A stretch of DNA of 64,000 bases. It comes from Ostrinia nubilalis (lineage: Eukaryota; Arthropoda; Insecta; Lepidoptera; Crambidae). Made by a program: the position numbers and the translations under genes. The stretch spans positions 377,001 through 441,000 of the forward strand of contig NC_087111.1 of NCBI RefSeq assembly GCF_963855985.1, read 5' to 3'. Shown here piece by piece: positions 53,536 to 64,000 of the stretch (positions are counted from its first letter, which is position 1; each line of letters opens with the position of its first letter). The notes below the pieces were generated by a model. The model was not told where the DNA came from. It ran no database searches and saw only the letters and a list, made by a program, of their open reading frames with translations.

Positions 53536-54215
53536 AAAAGCTTAAAACAACAATCATTGATGGAATCAGATGCCTTTTCATAGAAGATTAATAGCTAAAA
53601 TAGTCAAAATGTTGTTCAATAATAGACAATACCAATAAAGCGTTATCTGCTTGAAATATGTCGAAGCCCCAATCGAGTCCGTAGTTAATATGGGTGTTGG
53701 TCGGAGGCAAATACGCTAGTTAGAGAGCCAACAGACTCGTCAGGCCTTTTGACGGGTTTTGGGGGAGAGTGGCATTGCAAATGCAATTTTGTTTCTGGAA
53801 CAATGAATGGAATGGAATAATGAATTCAATTGTTTTGGCTAGTTACGGGTTTGGCTTTAAATAAAATATCGATGCTACGTACATTCTGTCAGATATAAAT
53901 GGCGTGACTTATAAATACATAATTTTATTCTAAGATACCTATACTTGTTGCTTTTGTTCTATTTTCATATTTTTTTTAGGAGGTGTATAATGTCTTGAGT
54001 ACCTATATTGATCAAATCAATAAACCAAAATAAAAAGTGTTCAATTCTACAGGGCGTTCAATTTCCTGGGTCATTTTATTCTCTAGATTAGGTACCAGAT
54101 TAAATAATTTAGTCTGCTAAAAAGCTCTACTAAACGAATCAATGTTTAAAATCAATCTGACTTATCAACAGTTGAATCAATAAATAAATAATAATATAGA
54201 GCGAATGAAGACATC

Positions 54216-54347
54216 ATGGAAAGAAACAAATGTGTAAAAGCCGAAGATTTGGACATTAATAGTGTTGTGGAACTGTTGGAGAAATGGGACTTGGCCGAGT
54301 TTGTGGACTTCGTGAAAGACAGGCGGATTGACGGGCGGAAATTATTG
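54216..54347 (+). CDS. Adaptor gene, exon 1
   Basis: ATG in context CATCATGGAA; 44 codons; donor TTG|GTAAGTAC. It encodes MERNKCVKAEDLDINSVVEL and the first half of the SAM domain. No TATA or initiator was found upstream, so a further 5' exon is possible. Confidence 0.65.
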
Positions 54348-57300
54348 GTAAGTACTCACGTTGTCTTCACTTAGGAATTATTGTATAGTATTTTAATAAA
54401 ACAAAAAATACTTTGTACGTAGTGTTGTTGGTATGCCTCAATAAATAAATAAAATAAACCGTATTTTCACGAATTAATTCTAGCAACTGCATACCTAGAT
54501 GTAGGTAGTCGTTCTTGTTCGCAAATTGTAAACAAATACAGTAGGATCGATGGCTCTATGATAGATGGTGGTATTAATTAAATCACGGTAAAAATAAATT
54601 TCAATAATTCCAAAATTTGTCAGAGCAATCATTTATATCCTTATATTACGAGTATGTGCTTCACTGTTATTTTCCTACCACTTATACCACCCACACTGGC
54701 ACTCTGTAATTAACCAAATCGATGATTGAGTGTGATTAAAATCAACCTTCATACTGACAATTAATTATGGGCTACATTTGTGCTTTAAATTTTTTTTTTT
54801 TGTATATAATTGTTACATTACGAATTTGCAAGCAAATCGAAACTAGGTACGTATTTTCAAACTACACAAATGCGCCTCCCAGTAGTATATTTTGTTAGGA
54901 CACTCGCCCGCGACTCGTGCGAGTTAGTTTGGAGTTAGACAAAGCCCGGTACTTGTTAGCGCCGGATTGACCCGACGATGGCGATAAAATTTCACAAGAG
55001 CAGCCGACCCGTCGTTATAACTTCATGCAGGTGCTCGGAAACAGCGCAGAAGTAATACATCATTATCACCATTTATGGCCACAATACCTCAATCAACGGT
55101 GAAGTGGTCGGACTGGCCGACTCGAGATCCGAGGAACGCGGGTAACACAAGCTTATTTAGCTTACCACGAGGGGCTAACGGGACTATTAGTAATTAGTGC
55201 AATACAAATTGCTAATAATCTTTAAAAAAAGCCATAGGACGTCCACTACCGAACATAAGCCTTCCCCAATGATTTTCATATTGCCCGGTAGGTAGCTGTC
55301 GGAAAACGCAGCGTGTGACGTCCACCCACAAGGTGGACTGACGACCTCAAAAAGGTAGTAGACAGGCGCTGAATGCAGACCGCTACTAACAGGGCAATTT
55401 ACTCAGGCATAATTCTTAATATCTGATTACGTTGCAAAAATATACATATTTTTCGTCCGATATTTTATAAAATTGGCACGCGAAGAAAAAGCAAAAGCTT
55501 GATAATTATGTCGTAAGCTGTAAAGTTGACAACTTTCTACTCTCTGCTCGTTCACCGTTCCACACACAGAACTATTTCACACTTTGATCCCAGTTTTGAT
55601 GGATACTTCCACTTGAGTTGCTTCATATAAATTTGGAATATATCACACCAATGTTGTGATAGAAAGAGCTTTGATTACATTATAAGCTAGCACATAATGT
55701 GCTTTCAGAGATATGTCTACAGCTACACAGTGTTTTAATGCATTGCTTGATTTCACAGTGTAAATATAATTTCCACCATATTTTGAACTTTATTCCCTTA
55801 AGTCCAAAAACAATGAAAAATTTGGACTTGTTATGCTCGTTAAAGGCTTAAAGACGTCTAGTAAACAGGCCTATCCTTCACACTAACATACCCCTGAAAA
55901 AGTAGCATATAATTTAAGTAACTGTGTACCACCGTAACCATTTCAAGATTGTTGCAACTAAGTACTAGGATAGCTTAAGTTCTCCGCTTCAGGTCCACTT
56001 TTAAGTAACAGTTAAAGTTTACCTTAAGCGAAAAAGTTAAGTTAACCGGCTTGTTACACCTTTACATCAAACTAATAACTAGTCGCTAGTTCCCCGCGAC
56101 TCTCAATAAAACTACTTAGAACGGACCGACAAACAAACTTTTTTAATTTAACCCATTAGTTTGCCAAGAATCAACTCTCAGCTTTATCTAAAAAACACCT
56201 TACGATCTCAAACATAAAACTCAATTTGCACTGCCAACACAAACCCAAACTTTCTGAATATTTAGCCGAAACGAAAATTTATTTACGTTGTAATTCACAG
56301 GATGTCACTGAGGGAATTGTTAAATTATGGCAGCCCAAAGTAAACGCGAAGAAATTCATATTATTCATTGAAAATTTCAAACTCAATCCTGAAAAGTATC
56401 TTGGTGGAATTAATGTCACAAAAGATAGGAGAGAAATGGACGCTGCTACTTCAGTGGCTTCCATCGAAAGTCAGTATCAAACTGTTAAAAAAGTCAAAAC
56501 AGAGACGACAGCAAATTTTACAAACGTTGAAGAGTTACTTAAGAAGATAGTACCTGCAAAGAGTTTTCTATACAGAAATCAGCAGAGAAAAACAGATAAA
56601 ACCGTTCCATCCTATGTCCCGATGGATGGCACCAGAAAACCTAGAAAATTCTTCAGATTGAGCTCTTACGAATACCCAAACTTTGATTTGCTCTCAATAT
56701 TTTCAAGACAAGAAAACGTGGAGGACAGAGGATACTATTCAGTCAAAAGTAACACTAGGTATTACATCCAGAAGACGTACAGAAAACAAGATACGAGAAC
56801 CAAATATAAATCGTTGCAAACACCTGAAGAATTGAGTGCGAAATTACCAGAAGACCATTTCTATGAAGACTTATGCTATAATGAAGTGACTACTGTTGAA
56901 AAGAATAAAACGAACCCTCTGAATCAAGCCAGCAATGTAAAACCATGCCTGGTCAAATTGCAAGAACTATTTCAATCCTTCAAAATGCCCTTTTCTAAGA
57001 AGCCTGAAATAACAGAAGGAGTTGCTAAAGCTGAAGTAGTAGAAAAAGAAAGAGAAGCCAACGTGTATGAAAATGCTGAAAGCATTTCCAATATGTACGA
57101 TTCAGTGCACGTCAAACCGCTCAGTGAAATAGATGATAAGGACAACAAACAAGTAAGTAATTAAGTGAATTGAACACTATGTCTTTACCCTTTCTTTAGT
57201 AACATACGTAGTTATGAACAGTGTCCGTGATTTTAAGGATATTTCCATCGTGTATACTTTTCTTTCTTTTCTATCCTTTTACCTTTTCTTTTGAATCCTA

Positions 57301-57752
57301 TCGTTAAAATTTGGAACAGCACCATAGTATGATCATTTACTCAGCCTCCATATTCGCCTGTAATCGCACTTACCTAATATATCTCAGAAATTATTGGATA
57401 GAGTATAAGTTTACAAAGATCTAGTTTGGTGTGCAGAAAATAATATTAGTTAAGTGATATAAAAATATTTATCCTTATTTTGTGTTGCTCTTAATAATTG
57501 TTTTCATATTGGTGGAGGCTTTTCAAATATTTGAAATTGGCTGTTCAGAATTTTGATCATTTTAGAAATCACTTGATTATAAACTGTTTCCAGGGCAAGC
57601 TCCCAGTAGAAGACTATTTGGAGCCGGTGCAGCTCAGCAAAGAGTATTGCGACGTGGCGCCCCAGAGGGACGACTCGCTGCTCGGGTACATCATGAGCAT
57701 ATTCGACACGCGCTTCGGCTTTAGACGAGGTTGGTACCTGTTCTATGCATAG
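54216..57752 (+). CDS. SAM-domain adaptor protein, SLP-76/BLNK-like
   Basis: Exons 54216-54347, 56301-57152 and 57594-57752, all phase 0, give 380 residues. Residues ~13-78, across the first splice, form a SAM domain: VVELLEKWDLAEFVDFVKD, RRIDGRKLLDVTEGIVKLWQ and KKFILFIENFKLN. The pattern (VK..-IDG..-L...E.I.K) follows the SAM of SLP-76 as I recall it. The rest is low complexity and basic to acidic, with tyrosines in SH2-binding-like contexts: YVPM (149), YEDL (232), YENA (300), YDSV (310), YLEP (336) and YCDV (346). That fits a scaffold phosphorylated by a Src/Syk-type kinase and binding SH2 proteins; function is inference. SLP-76 proteins end in an SH2 domain, which is not seen here. The frame closes at TAG 57752 after GFRRGWYLFYA, or else splices at a weak donor (GAG|GTTGGT, 57729) to exons outside the window. 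Confidence 0.65.
54348..56300. other. Adaptor gene intron 1
   Basis: 1.95 kb, AT-rich. It contains LINE family A scraps at about 55225-55405 (GGACGTCCACTACCGAACAT, CTGAATGCAGACCGCTACTA). Otherwise nothing recognised. Confidence 0.55.
56301..57152 (+). CDS. Adaptor gene, exon 2
   Basis: Acceptor GTTGTAATTCACAG and donor CAA|GTAAGTAA; 284 codons. It holds the second half of the SAM domain, then a lysine-rich region with YVPM, YEDL, YENA and YDSV tyrosines. The open frame over 850 bp in AT-rich DNA is strong evidence for coding. Confidence 0.8.
57594..57752 (+). CDS. Adaptor gene, exon 3 (end uncertain)
   Basis: Acceptor CTGTTTCCAG. It encodes GKLPVEDYLEPVQLSKEYCD and DDSLLGYIMSIFDTRFGFRR. Codon use is GC-rich. 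Either the stop at 57750-57752 is the true end or a GAG|GTTGGT donor at 57729-57730 leads to later exons beyond the window. Confidence 0.65.
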   Translation, partial: GKLPVEDYLEPVQLSKEYCDVAPQRDDSLLGYIMSIFDTRFGFRRGWYLFYA

Positions 57753-58644
57753 ACTAGGAGACTGGCTGTGGTTACGTGATGGTAAGTAAGTGGTCTATTC
57801 CTATTGACTTTAGCTACACCAGAAGAGCTGTTGATGTGTCGCCCTGCCTTTTTGAGAAAATCGTATTTTATTTATAGACAGTACTCACTACTCGTATTAT
57901 AAGAAAAATATTTGTTGGTATACAATTTATTTCACACAAATTACCTTGTCAAAAGTTAAGGTGAGTTAGAAGACACGTATGTAATAGTTTAGTCAATATA
58001 CGATATAAAGGGTTAAAATGCACGTGTCAATTTTGCTCCAAGTCGACCGCTGGACTATTCTGGCAAACCTACTCTTATCATATTATAATTATTGTATTTA
58101 GCTTAGCTGAAGCCATTAATGGGAGAATAAGAGCATTAATGTTTTTTGTGCACAAGTTGCTAATACTAGTACTCTCAATAAAATCACATAGTCAGCGCTT
58201 CGCCACTGTCCCCCAAGCACCATCGACGTTAACGAGCATAATTACTTTAGGTATTCATCAGTGAGTGATACGGCTAATGAATCGCATTTATCGCGAATAC
58301 ATCGCGTTAAATAATGGCCGCCTACGCGTGTGTGCGAGCCGATAATAACGAATAATCCCGTTCGACATAATTCCCGATGTGCCTTGACGTGGCACACGCT
58401 TACACCGAATCCGATCGACTAATATTATCATCAAAATATGTTTAGGTATTACAAGAGGATTATCGTTAATCAAATCGGTGGTTTCAGCTAATAATAAATG
58501 ATTTTTAAGCGATTGCTATTGAAATTCAGGAATATTTTGTCTTTTTCAATCAAAGGACGGCAATTTATTGAACGAACGCCTCTTCACAGATTTCAAAAAC
58601 GACTGGCCCTGTGCAATACATAGACAACAATAAATAGACATATT
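57753..58644. other. Sequence downstream of the adaptor exons
   Basis: AT-rich. An AATAAA at 58177-58182, about 425 bp after the stop, could be the poly(A) signal if the gene ends at 57752. No exon of an SH2 domain is seen. Confidence 0.4.
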
Positions 58645-58759
58645 ATGCCCGTTTTCACCATCATTCCCTAATTAAGTGACCCTTATGGTAACACATAACA
58701 GGAATTTTGTTTTCATAGGGGTCACTTAAAAATTAAGGATTGATGGTGAAAACGGGCAT
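58645..58759. mobile_element. MITE family ATGCCCGTTTTCACC (copy 5)
   Basis: ATGCCCGTTTTCACCATCAT at the left and TTGATGGTGAAAACGGGCAT at the right, with the common loop; the left arm is slightly shortened at CCTAATTAAGTGACC. Confidence 0.85.
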
Positions 58760-58825
58760 TACACTCTTAGAAAGGTCCCAAAAGATGTTTATAACTCAAC
58801 TACGAGTATGTCGTCGTCGTCGTCG

Positions 58826-58990
58826 TTTCAGTCAGACAAATGACGTCCACTGCAGGCCTCCCCCAAGGTTTTCCATAAAGGAACGTTGGGGCAGAAAAGT
58901 TCTCGAGTGGCGACCACGAGCTGGAAGACGTAGCGTGGGCAGTCCTCCTACTAGGTGGATCGACGATCTGGTGAAGGTCACGGGAGTCGG
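58826..58990. mobile_element. LINE family A remnant, split by another LINE
   Basis: A short reversed piece (GACGTCCACTGCAGGCCTCC) joins a + strand piece with KVLEWRPRAGRRSVGSPPTR-type coding. The + piece breaks at GGTCACGGGAG and resumes after 59826 with CCTGGATGCAGGCAGCGCAG. Confidence 0.75.
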
Positions 58991-59825
58991 AGGGTCATCG
59001 CCACATTGCGTTCCCTTTGCAGACTGAAATACTTCCTTCCAATTAAGACCAAAATCTCCCTTGTCCATACCCTTATTCTTCCGGTCATAGATTATGCTGA
59101 TGTATGTTATCCTGACCTAAACCAAATTCATGTCAATAAGCTAGACCGGCTCCTCAACAACTGTATCCGGTTTATATTCTGCTTGCGCAAATATGACCAC
59201 ATTTCCTCATTCCGGTCTAAGCTTCAATGGTTACCTATACCTTTTCGACGAAAAGTCAGAATCCTTCTAACACTTTTTTCAATCTTAAACAATCCAAATT
59301 CTCCTTCTTACCTAAAATCCCAATATACGCTCCTCAGTTCGACTCACTCTCGTCAACTACGTTCCTCTAATACGCTTCTTCTTTCCACTCCTTCTCATCG
59401 TACTGGTTTTCTTTCCAACTCTTTTCTTCTACATTCCATTCGTCTTTGGAACGGTCTCCCTGAAAACGTCAGGCAGGCTCCCAGCAAGTCCACCTTTAAA
59501 TTCCATGTGCGCAAACATTATCTCGCTGGTGTTTCATCTTCATAATTTCTGTTCAACCTCCTTTTTTTCCCATTTTTTTTCCTTCTCTCTTTTTTTTGTC
59601 TCCCTTTGTCATCCATCCTATTATTATATATGTATGTGTCTATGTATGTATTCATATGTTATTTATGTAATTATATTTTTTTCTAAATTCGTAATTATTC
59701 TATACCGCCTACTTTATTCTCAGTTTGGCCCTAAGGTTGACTGGCAGAAAATGCCGAAAGGCATTAAGTCCGCCTTATGTACACCGGTCTATGTGCATAT
59801 AAGTTTTAAATAAATAAATAAATAA
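58991..59825 (+). pseudogene. LINE reverse-transcriptase C-terminus with 3' tail, inserted in LINE family A
   Basis: An open frame to 59545 encodes the end of a CR1/jockey-type ORF2: FLPIKTKISLVHTLILPVID, YADVCYPDL, LDRLLNNCIRFIFCLRKYDH and LLHSIRLWNGLPENVRQAP. A T/C-rich 3' UTR and (TAAA)n end follow at ~59806-59825. 5'-truncated; the catalytic domain is absent. It sits inside the remnant at 58826-58990 / 59826-59855, so it is the younger insertion. Confidence 0.85.
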
Positions 59826-59865
59826 GAGCCTGGATGCAGGCAGCGCAGTACTACAAGTACAGTAC

Positions 59866-61159
59866 TCGTCAATTCCTTAAAACTTATCTAATGCACAAGT
59901 TATAAAACTCTACATCCTCTATATAAAGTAGCAAACCGCAACTCGCGAACACCCCTGAATAGGGTATCACAGTCCTAATAAAAAAGGTGTAAAAGTCTTT
60001 AAAAGTTCGTAGAATTTCAGTAGCTGGGTAAAACCAGCGGAATAGACTCGGGGGAAGTTTTAGTGTTAGTTTTATCGACGAACCTTGTTTGAAGATTCTT
60101 TTAACTTTCCTTCGATACCGACGGTCAGAGATACTGTTGATTGGTTTATAGTTTTTCAGGAAGAATGGTGTTCCGTATGAATTTATTTTAGGGATCAGAC
60201 TATGTACCTGCAGACGATTCATGAGCCAAAGTATGGCATCTGTCGTGATTGATAGGCCCGACAATTACTGATTTTAATTAATTAATTTGAAAAGTCAAAA
60301 CCGCATACATTTTTTTCTAAAAGCTACCACAATTGCCACTAAATTCCTAAAAAATATTAAAAATAATACAGTAAGGGATGATTTTTCAACTGATATTTTT
60401 TTTCCCATACTAAAACTGTCAATGTGCCAAACTTATACTTCATTTAAAAGTTATTTAACGATTAAAAATCAGCCCTAAGTATAATAGAGCATAGAGTTTT
60501 AGATACACTTAAAGATAACCATATTTTGTAATAAAAATATCGTTCTATTTTTATAAGTCTACTAGGTACATCATTTTGCAAAGTCACTTGCAAGTACGAG
60601 TATTAGCATATTTAACTTGTTTTGACGTGTAATATTTGGAAAGAAGTTATCACGGTAAAAGTAATGCGAGCTTTTGTGAAGCCAATAAAACTTCAGCGAA
60701 AGTGAAATACGCTCTCGGATTAAGTTTCCAACAAATGTGATATAACTTTATGACGTAGGACGGTGCTATTGGCGTGGGTGCTTGTACATTTTTAGAATTA
60801 TTTACTTGTATGATTTGTTGTGTCTGAAATGATTTATGTTTGTCTAGACTTTTCAATTTCGACGTTACTGGCTGAATTGAGGAGTGCAATAGCTTGTTTT
60901 TGGATCTACATAATTTCGTGATTTGACTTGACTTGCTTAGACAATAGAAAGATCTTAGGTTAAGCTTAGGTATTGTACTGCACAGTCAGCAGTCTCCAGT
61001 CACTCCGTTGGAGAAAAATGTATGTATGATAAGCAACAAGAGTTTACCATAATTTATAATATACGCTAAGAGTTCCTTTACCAGAAATAGTGAGTAAGTC
61101 TAATATAAATGTAAAAAAATCCACGGTCTTGGAATTAATGAGAATAAATAAGTAAAGGT
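59866..61159. other. Non-coding AT-rich DNA
   Basis: No gene is supported. A block at 60395-60480 (ATACTAAAACTGTCAATGTG) resembles 19865-19950. Confidence 0.45.
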
Positions 61160-61262
61160 AAAAGGTAGCAGGAAGGCGCTGGATGCAGGCCGCTACCAAC
61201 CGGGCGATGTGAAAATCATTAGAGGAGGCCTATGTTCAGCAGTGGAGGTTATGTGGCTGAAA
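61160..61262 (+). mobile_element. LINE 3'-end scrap
   Basis: AAGGCGCTGGATGCAGGCCG, CTACCAACCGGGCGATG and GGAGGCCTATGTTCAGCAGT match 39735-39895. Confidence 0.65.
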
Positions 61263-61328
61263 TAAGTAAACAATGAAATAGAGATCAATAAGTCTGCAGT
61301 TTCCACCGAAAAAGGAAACATTATGGCA

Positions 61329-61515
61329 ATGAGGGTTTTCGCGATTGAAAAATTCGCCAGATGGCAATACGTAGACGCGAGGTCCAAATGCTGCGTGATT
61401 GGTGGATTTTGACATATCTGTCAATGTCATGTCAAAAATAACCAATCATGCAGCATTTGGACCTCGCGTCTACGTATTGCCATCTGGCGGATTTTTCAAT
61501 CGCGAAAACCCTCAT
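61329..61515. mobile_element. Long-hairpin MITE, family ATGAGGGTTTTCGCG (copy 2, near perfect)
   Basis: 187 bp. The arms start ATGAGGGTTTTCGCGATTGA and pair along almost their whole ~90-bp length with the right half, ending TCGCGAAAACCCTCAT. Few mismatches, so this copy is young or gene-converted. The same family is at 2823-3006. Confidence 0.9.
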
Positions 61516-62410
61516 TCAGCGTACTTCTGGTTGTCGTTACAGTTCGGTGTGAGGCACTCATTTCGGAGAAATGAAATTAGCGAGCCAATAAGTCACGTGA
61601 CGAACCCGTAGGACAGCGCTCATTTTACGACTCGTTGCAATATTATATTAGATTAGGTGCTTACAAAAAATAAGTAAGTACCTATATATTCACTCACCAT
61701 TCCTTTGTGAAAATATTGATTTTAGAGTATCTACTTTCAAAATGATAATCTGGCTAGATCAAATAATTAGAAATTGGGATGAAGTCCTCAATTCGTTTCA
61801 TTTATTTCAATGATAAGACACTGCTCAATATTTATTTACAGCTGTAAATGAAAATAAAATGAAAGTGCTGGTAACTTTATCATTAAATACACAAAACTTT
61901 GAACGAGCTTTGAGTCCAGTAGACATACAAAACACTAAGCCTCTATCAAAACCAACAACGTAAATAAATAAACTTAGGTATCTAATAATAATTAAATAAA
62001 CATTACACTCGTGATCAGGATCGGTAACAATATTCACAGAATTACTTAACAGTTCATACAAGCTGGTGGGAAAGTATTTCCCACATAATGGAATGGTCTA
62101 GTGATGCCAATTCTATAAGTAGCGTATCGATAAATAATGATCTACACAGGTACTAGTCAACAAACGCTTGTTTAATTTATATTGCACAATACTTATCATT
62201 AAGTACACACAGCTTGGTCAATTTATTTGTGCAAAATTGGTATTTATGAAGTAGATTTAATGCGTGAAATTTTGCAATAATATGTTTCTGACAGATGCCA
62301 GGAACATGGCAGGATTCTCTCAGCGTGGTCAGTTCAGTCTGCACATATTTGATGTACTTAAATTTGACTATTCTTACCGTTAGTTAATTCCTGGCAATAA
62401 GTGGTGACTG
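61516..62410. other. Non-coding DNA without recognised features
   Basis: AT-rich; no gene or repeat is recognised. Confidence 0.45.
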
Positions 62411-62612
62411 AGTTTGTTCCGGCGTTTCTTCTCAGCACTTGCCATATGTTTGTCTCGAAGCGCTGGTAGGGCCCAAAAGATAAGGAGACATGTAAAGTGC
62501 CCCATAAGGGCTACCTTTTCTTTTTTTATTATTTTCTATTGACGTTCATAAGTGCCACTTGTGGTCTAAACTGAATAAATATTTTTGATTTTGATTTTTG
62601 ATTTTGATTTCA
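62411..62612 (+). mobile_element. LINE 3' tail, family C (longest copy)
   Basis: GTTCCGGCGTTTCTTCTCAG, GTCTCGAAGCGCTGGTAGGG, CCCCATAAGGGCTACC and GTGGTCTAAACTGAATAAAT, ending in (TTTGATTT)n. This is the sense strand of the copies at 14008-14127 and 48375-48440. Confidence 0.75.
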
Positions 62613-63395
62613 ATGGTCGCGCTTTAATCAACTATAAAATTTACAGTTACGGCCCGATCCTGTCAGGCATCGCTACATTACTTAATTTTAGTATTTAAGA
62701 GAAGGTCAACAAGCTTATTATTTATAGATACAAATTACTAATAGTGCCGTAACCCTCGTGGTTTGTGTCACGATTGGATTCAGCTATTATTGAGCTGTGT
62801 CGGCAAGGTTCAACCTTGGGTTCCTCAGATCTCTATTCGGCCAGTCCGTCACCGATAACATTGGGCCGTTGTCTCTTCAAAACTATCGACATTCGAAATT
62901 CAAAATGTCGACATTAGCGCAGCACTACAACGGACACTCTGTGCACAGTGGTTTGCGGTCGGCCCGCGGGCAGTGGACTAGCATCGGTTACCGAGAAGGA
63001 CACTTAAAACCCTTCCGCGAAATTTTACGATAATGTTTTTTTGTGGCGTGAAGCATACATTGAAAATCTTTGTTAAAATAATATAAATTATACATGAATG
63101 CGAAGCAGTGCTCTGTTTTAATCAGTTTATTTTTTATTTAACTACAGAAACTTTTTTATAGGTCTGTATTTTAACTTTTACTGCTGAATTGAAGAGACAA
63201 ATAAATTAAAGGGATCTCACTATAACAAGTAATTTGCATTAAGCCCTTTGTTTGAAAGGGAACTTTCGGCTCGAGTCGACTGAGCAATTTGCTTGAGTCA
63301 ACATAAATAAATTCATGTCAAATAATTCGTCCCCGGGCGAGTGACAGAGATGGATACAGCTGGATGAATCGACATCAATATAAACAATCTATACT

Positions 63396-63613
63396 TCTAT
63401 ATTAATATTATAAATGCGAAAGTAACTCTGTCTGTCTGTCTTGGCCTAAACCACTGAACCGATTTTGATGATATTTGGCATAGAGATAGTTTGAGTCCCG
63501 GGAAAGGACGTAGGATAGTTTTTATCCCGGTTTTTGAAACAGGGACGCGCGCGATAATGTTTTTCTGTGACAGACAAAATTCCACGACGGTGAAGCCGCG
63601 GGCGGAAAGCTAG
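63396..63613 (+). mobile_element. Helitron-like element
   Basis: TCTATATTAATATTATAAAT at the left and GTGAAGCCGCGGGCGGAAAG-CTAG followed by T at the right. It contains the ACCGATTTTGATGATATTTG block common in this family. The base before TC is T rather than A. Confidence 0.75.
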
Positions 63614-63627
63614 TCTTTTCTAAAAAG

Positions 63628-63790
63628 CCGGTCAAGTGCGAGTCGGTTTCGCATACTAAAGGTTCTTTATCTTTCAATCCGTCTCGCTATGTATTGTATA
63701 TGCCTCTTTCTCCTACAGATCTAAATCACTTCACTTACACAAGTATGAGTAGAGATTCTAATCAACGGAACCCTAAAACGAGCTAAATAA
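63628..63790 (+). repeat. Dispersed repeat scrap, family of 29340-30254
   Basis: AAAAGCCGGTCAAGTGCGAG-TCGG at the left and CGGAACCCTAAAACGAGC at the right are the two ends of that family, with most of the middle missing. Confidence 0.6.
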
Positions 63791-64000
63791 GTAGGTAAAA
63801 TTTTCCAACACTCGGTACCTAATACAAAATGTAAGTTTATAATGACAGACACATGGTATGTGATTAGAACTTTAAGATTGATGGTTCCCTAATTTATGCT
63901 GTGAGACGTCTTAGCAAATTGAATATTCTAGATCAAATTCCAAACTTTAAAATCTTTATCCATTAAAGTATACGTAATAGGTTACTACTACACGCAATTT

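Noticed and set aside
62797..63033. 78-residue + frame near the window end
   Set aside because: No domain similarity, and no splice sites linking it to the adaptor gene could be supported.

Overview
The window looks like nuclear DNA of a moth or butterfly (Lepidoptera). It is AT-rich, coding DNA is sparse and split by GT-AG introns, and the space between exons is packed with repeat types typical of lepidopteran genomes: Helitron-like elements ending in CTAG between A and T, tRNA-headed SINEs, fragments of LINE 3' ends, hairpin MITEs and a BEL/Pao LTR element. Species assignment is inference; no database was searched.

Three host genes are supported, all on the + strand. (1) At 17768-37092, the last eight exons of a gene whose C-terminal ~200 residues match the MIEAP/SPATA18 (mitochondria-eating protein) C-terminal domain. 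All eight exons join in phase; the 5' end was not found. Its first visible intron begins with eight degenerate extra copies of the 3' part of the preceding exon plus its splice donor (18.0-19.5 kb). A 21-bp minisatellite starts inside its last codons. (2) At 38345-39118, a single-exon DM9-domain protein with a proline/tyrosine-rich head and a clear TATA + initiator promoter. (3) At 54216-57752, a three-exon adaptor-like protein with a SLP-76-type SAM domain and several tyrosine motifs but no SH2 domain visible in this window.

Layout: 0-17.7 kb is gene-free by my reading and holds hAT, PIF/Harbinger, piggyBac-like, Helitron and LINE pieces, three tandem 246-bp repeats and several hairpin MITEs. 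17.8-37.3 kb is the MIEAP-like gene with repeats in its introns. 38.2-39.5 kb is the DM9 gene. 40.2-43.2 kb is nested LINE, SINE and Helitron debris. 43.2-50.7 kb is a TIR DNA transposon split by a 6.66-kb BEL/Pao element on the minus strand. That element has near-identical LTRs (one difference in 242 bp by eye) and a 5-bp target duplication, yet its reverse-transcriptase core is missing, its integrase is broken, and about 1.2 kb of foreign DNA carrying a THAP-type exon sits inside gag. 51-54 kb is repeats, 54.2-57.8 kb the adaptor gene, and 58-64 kb repeats including a LINE inserted in another LINE.

The three host genes are unrelated in function and share no operon-like logic. The most interesting signals are the exon-plus-donor array in the MIEAP-like gene, the stop-codon-seeded minisatellite, and the young but coding-defective BEL element carrying a gene fragment.
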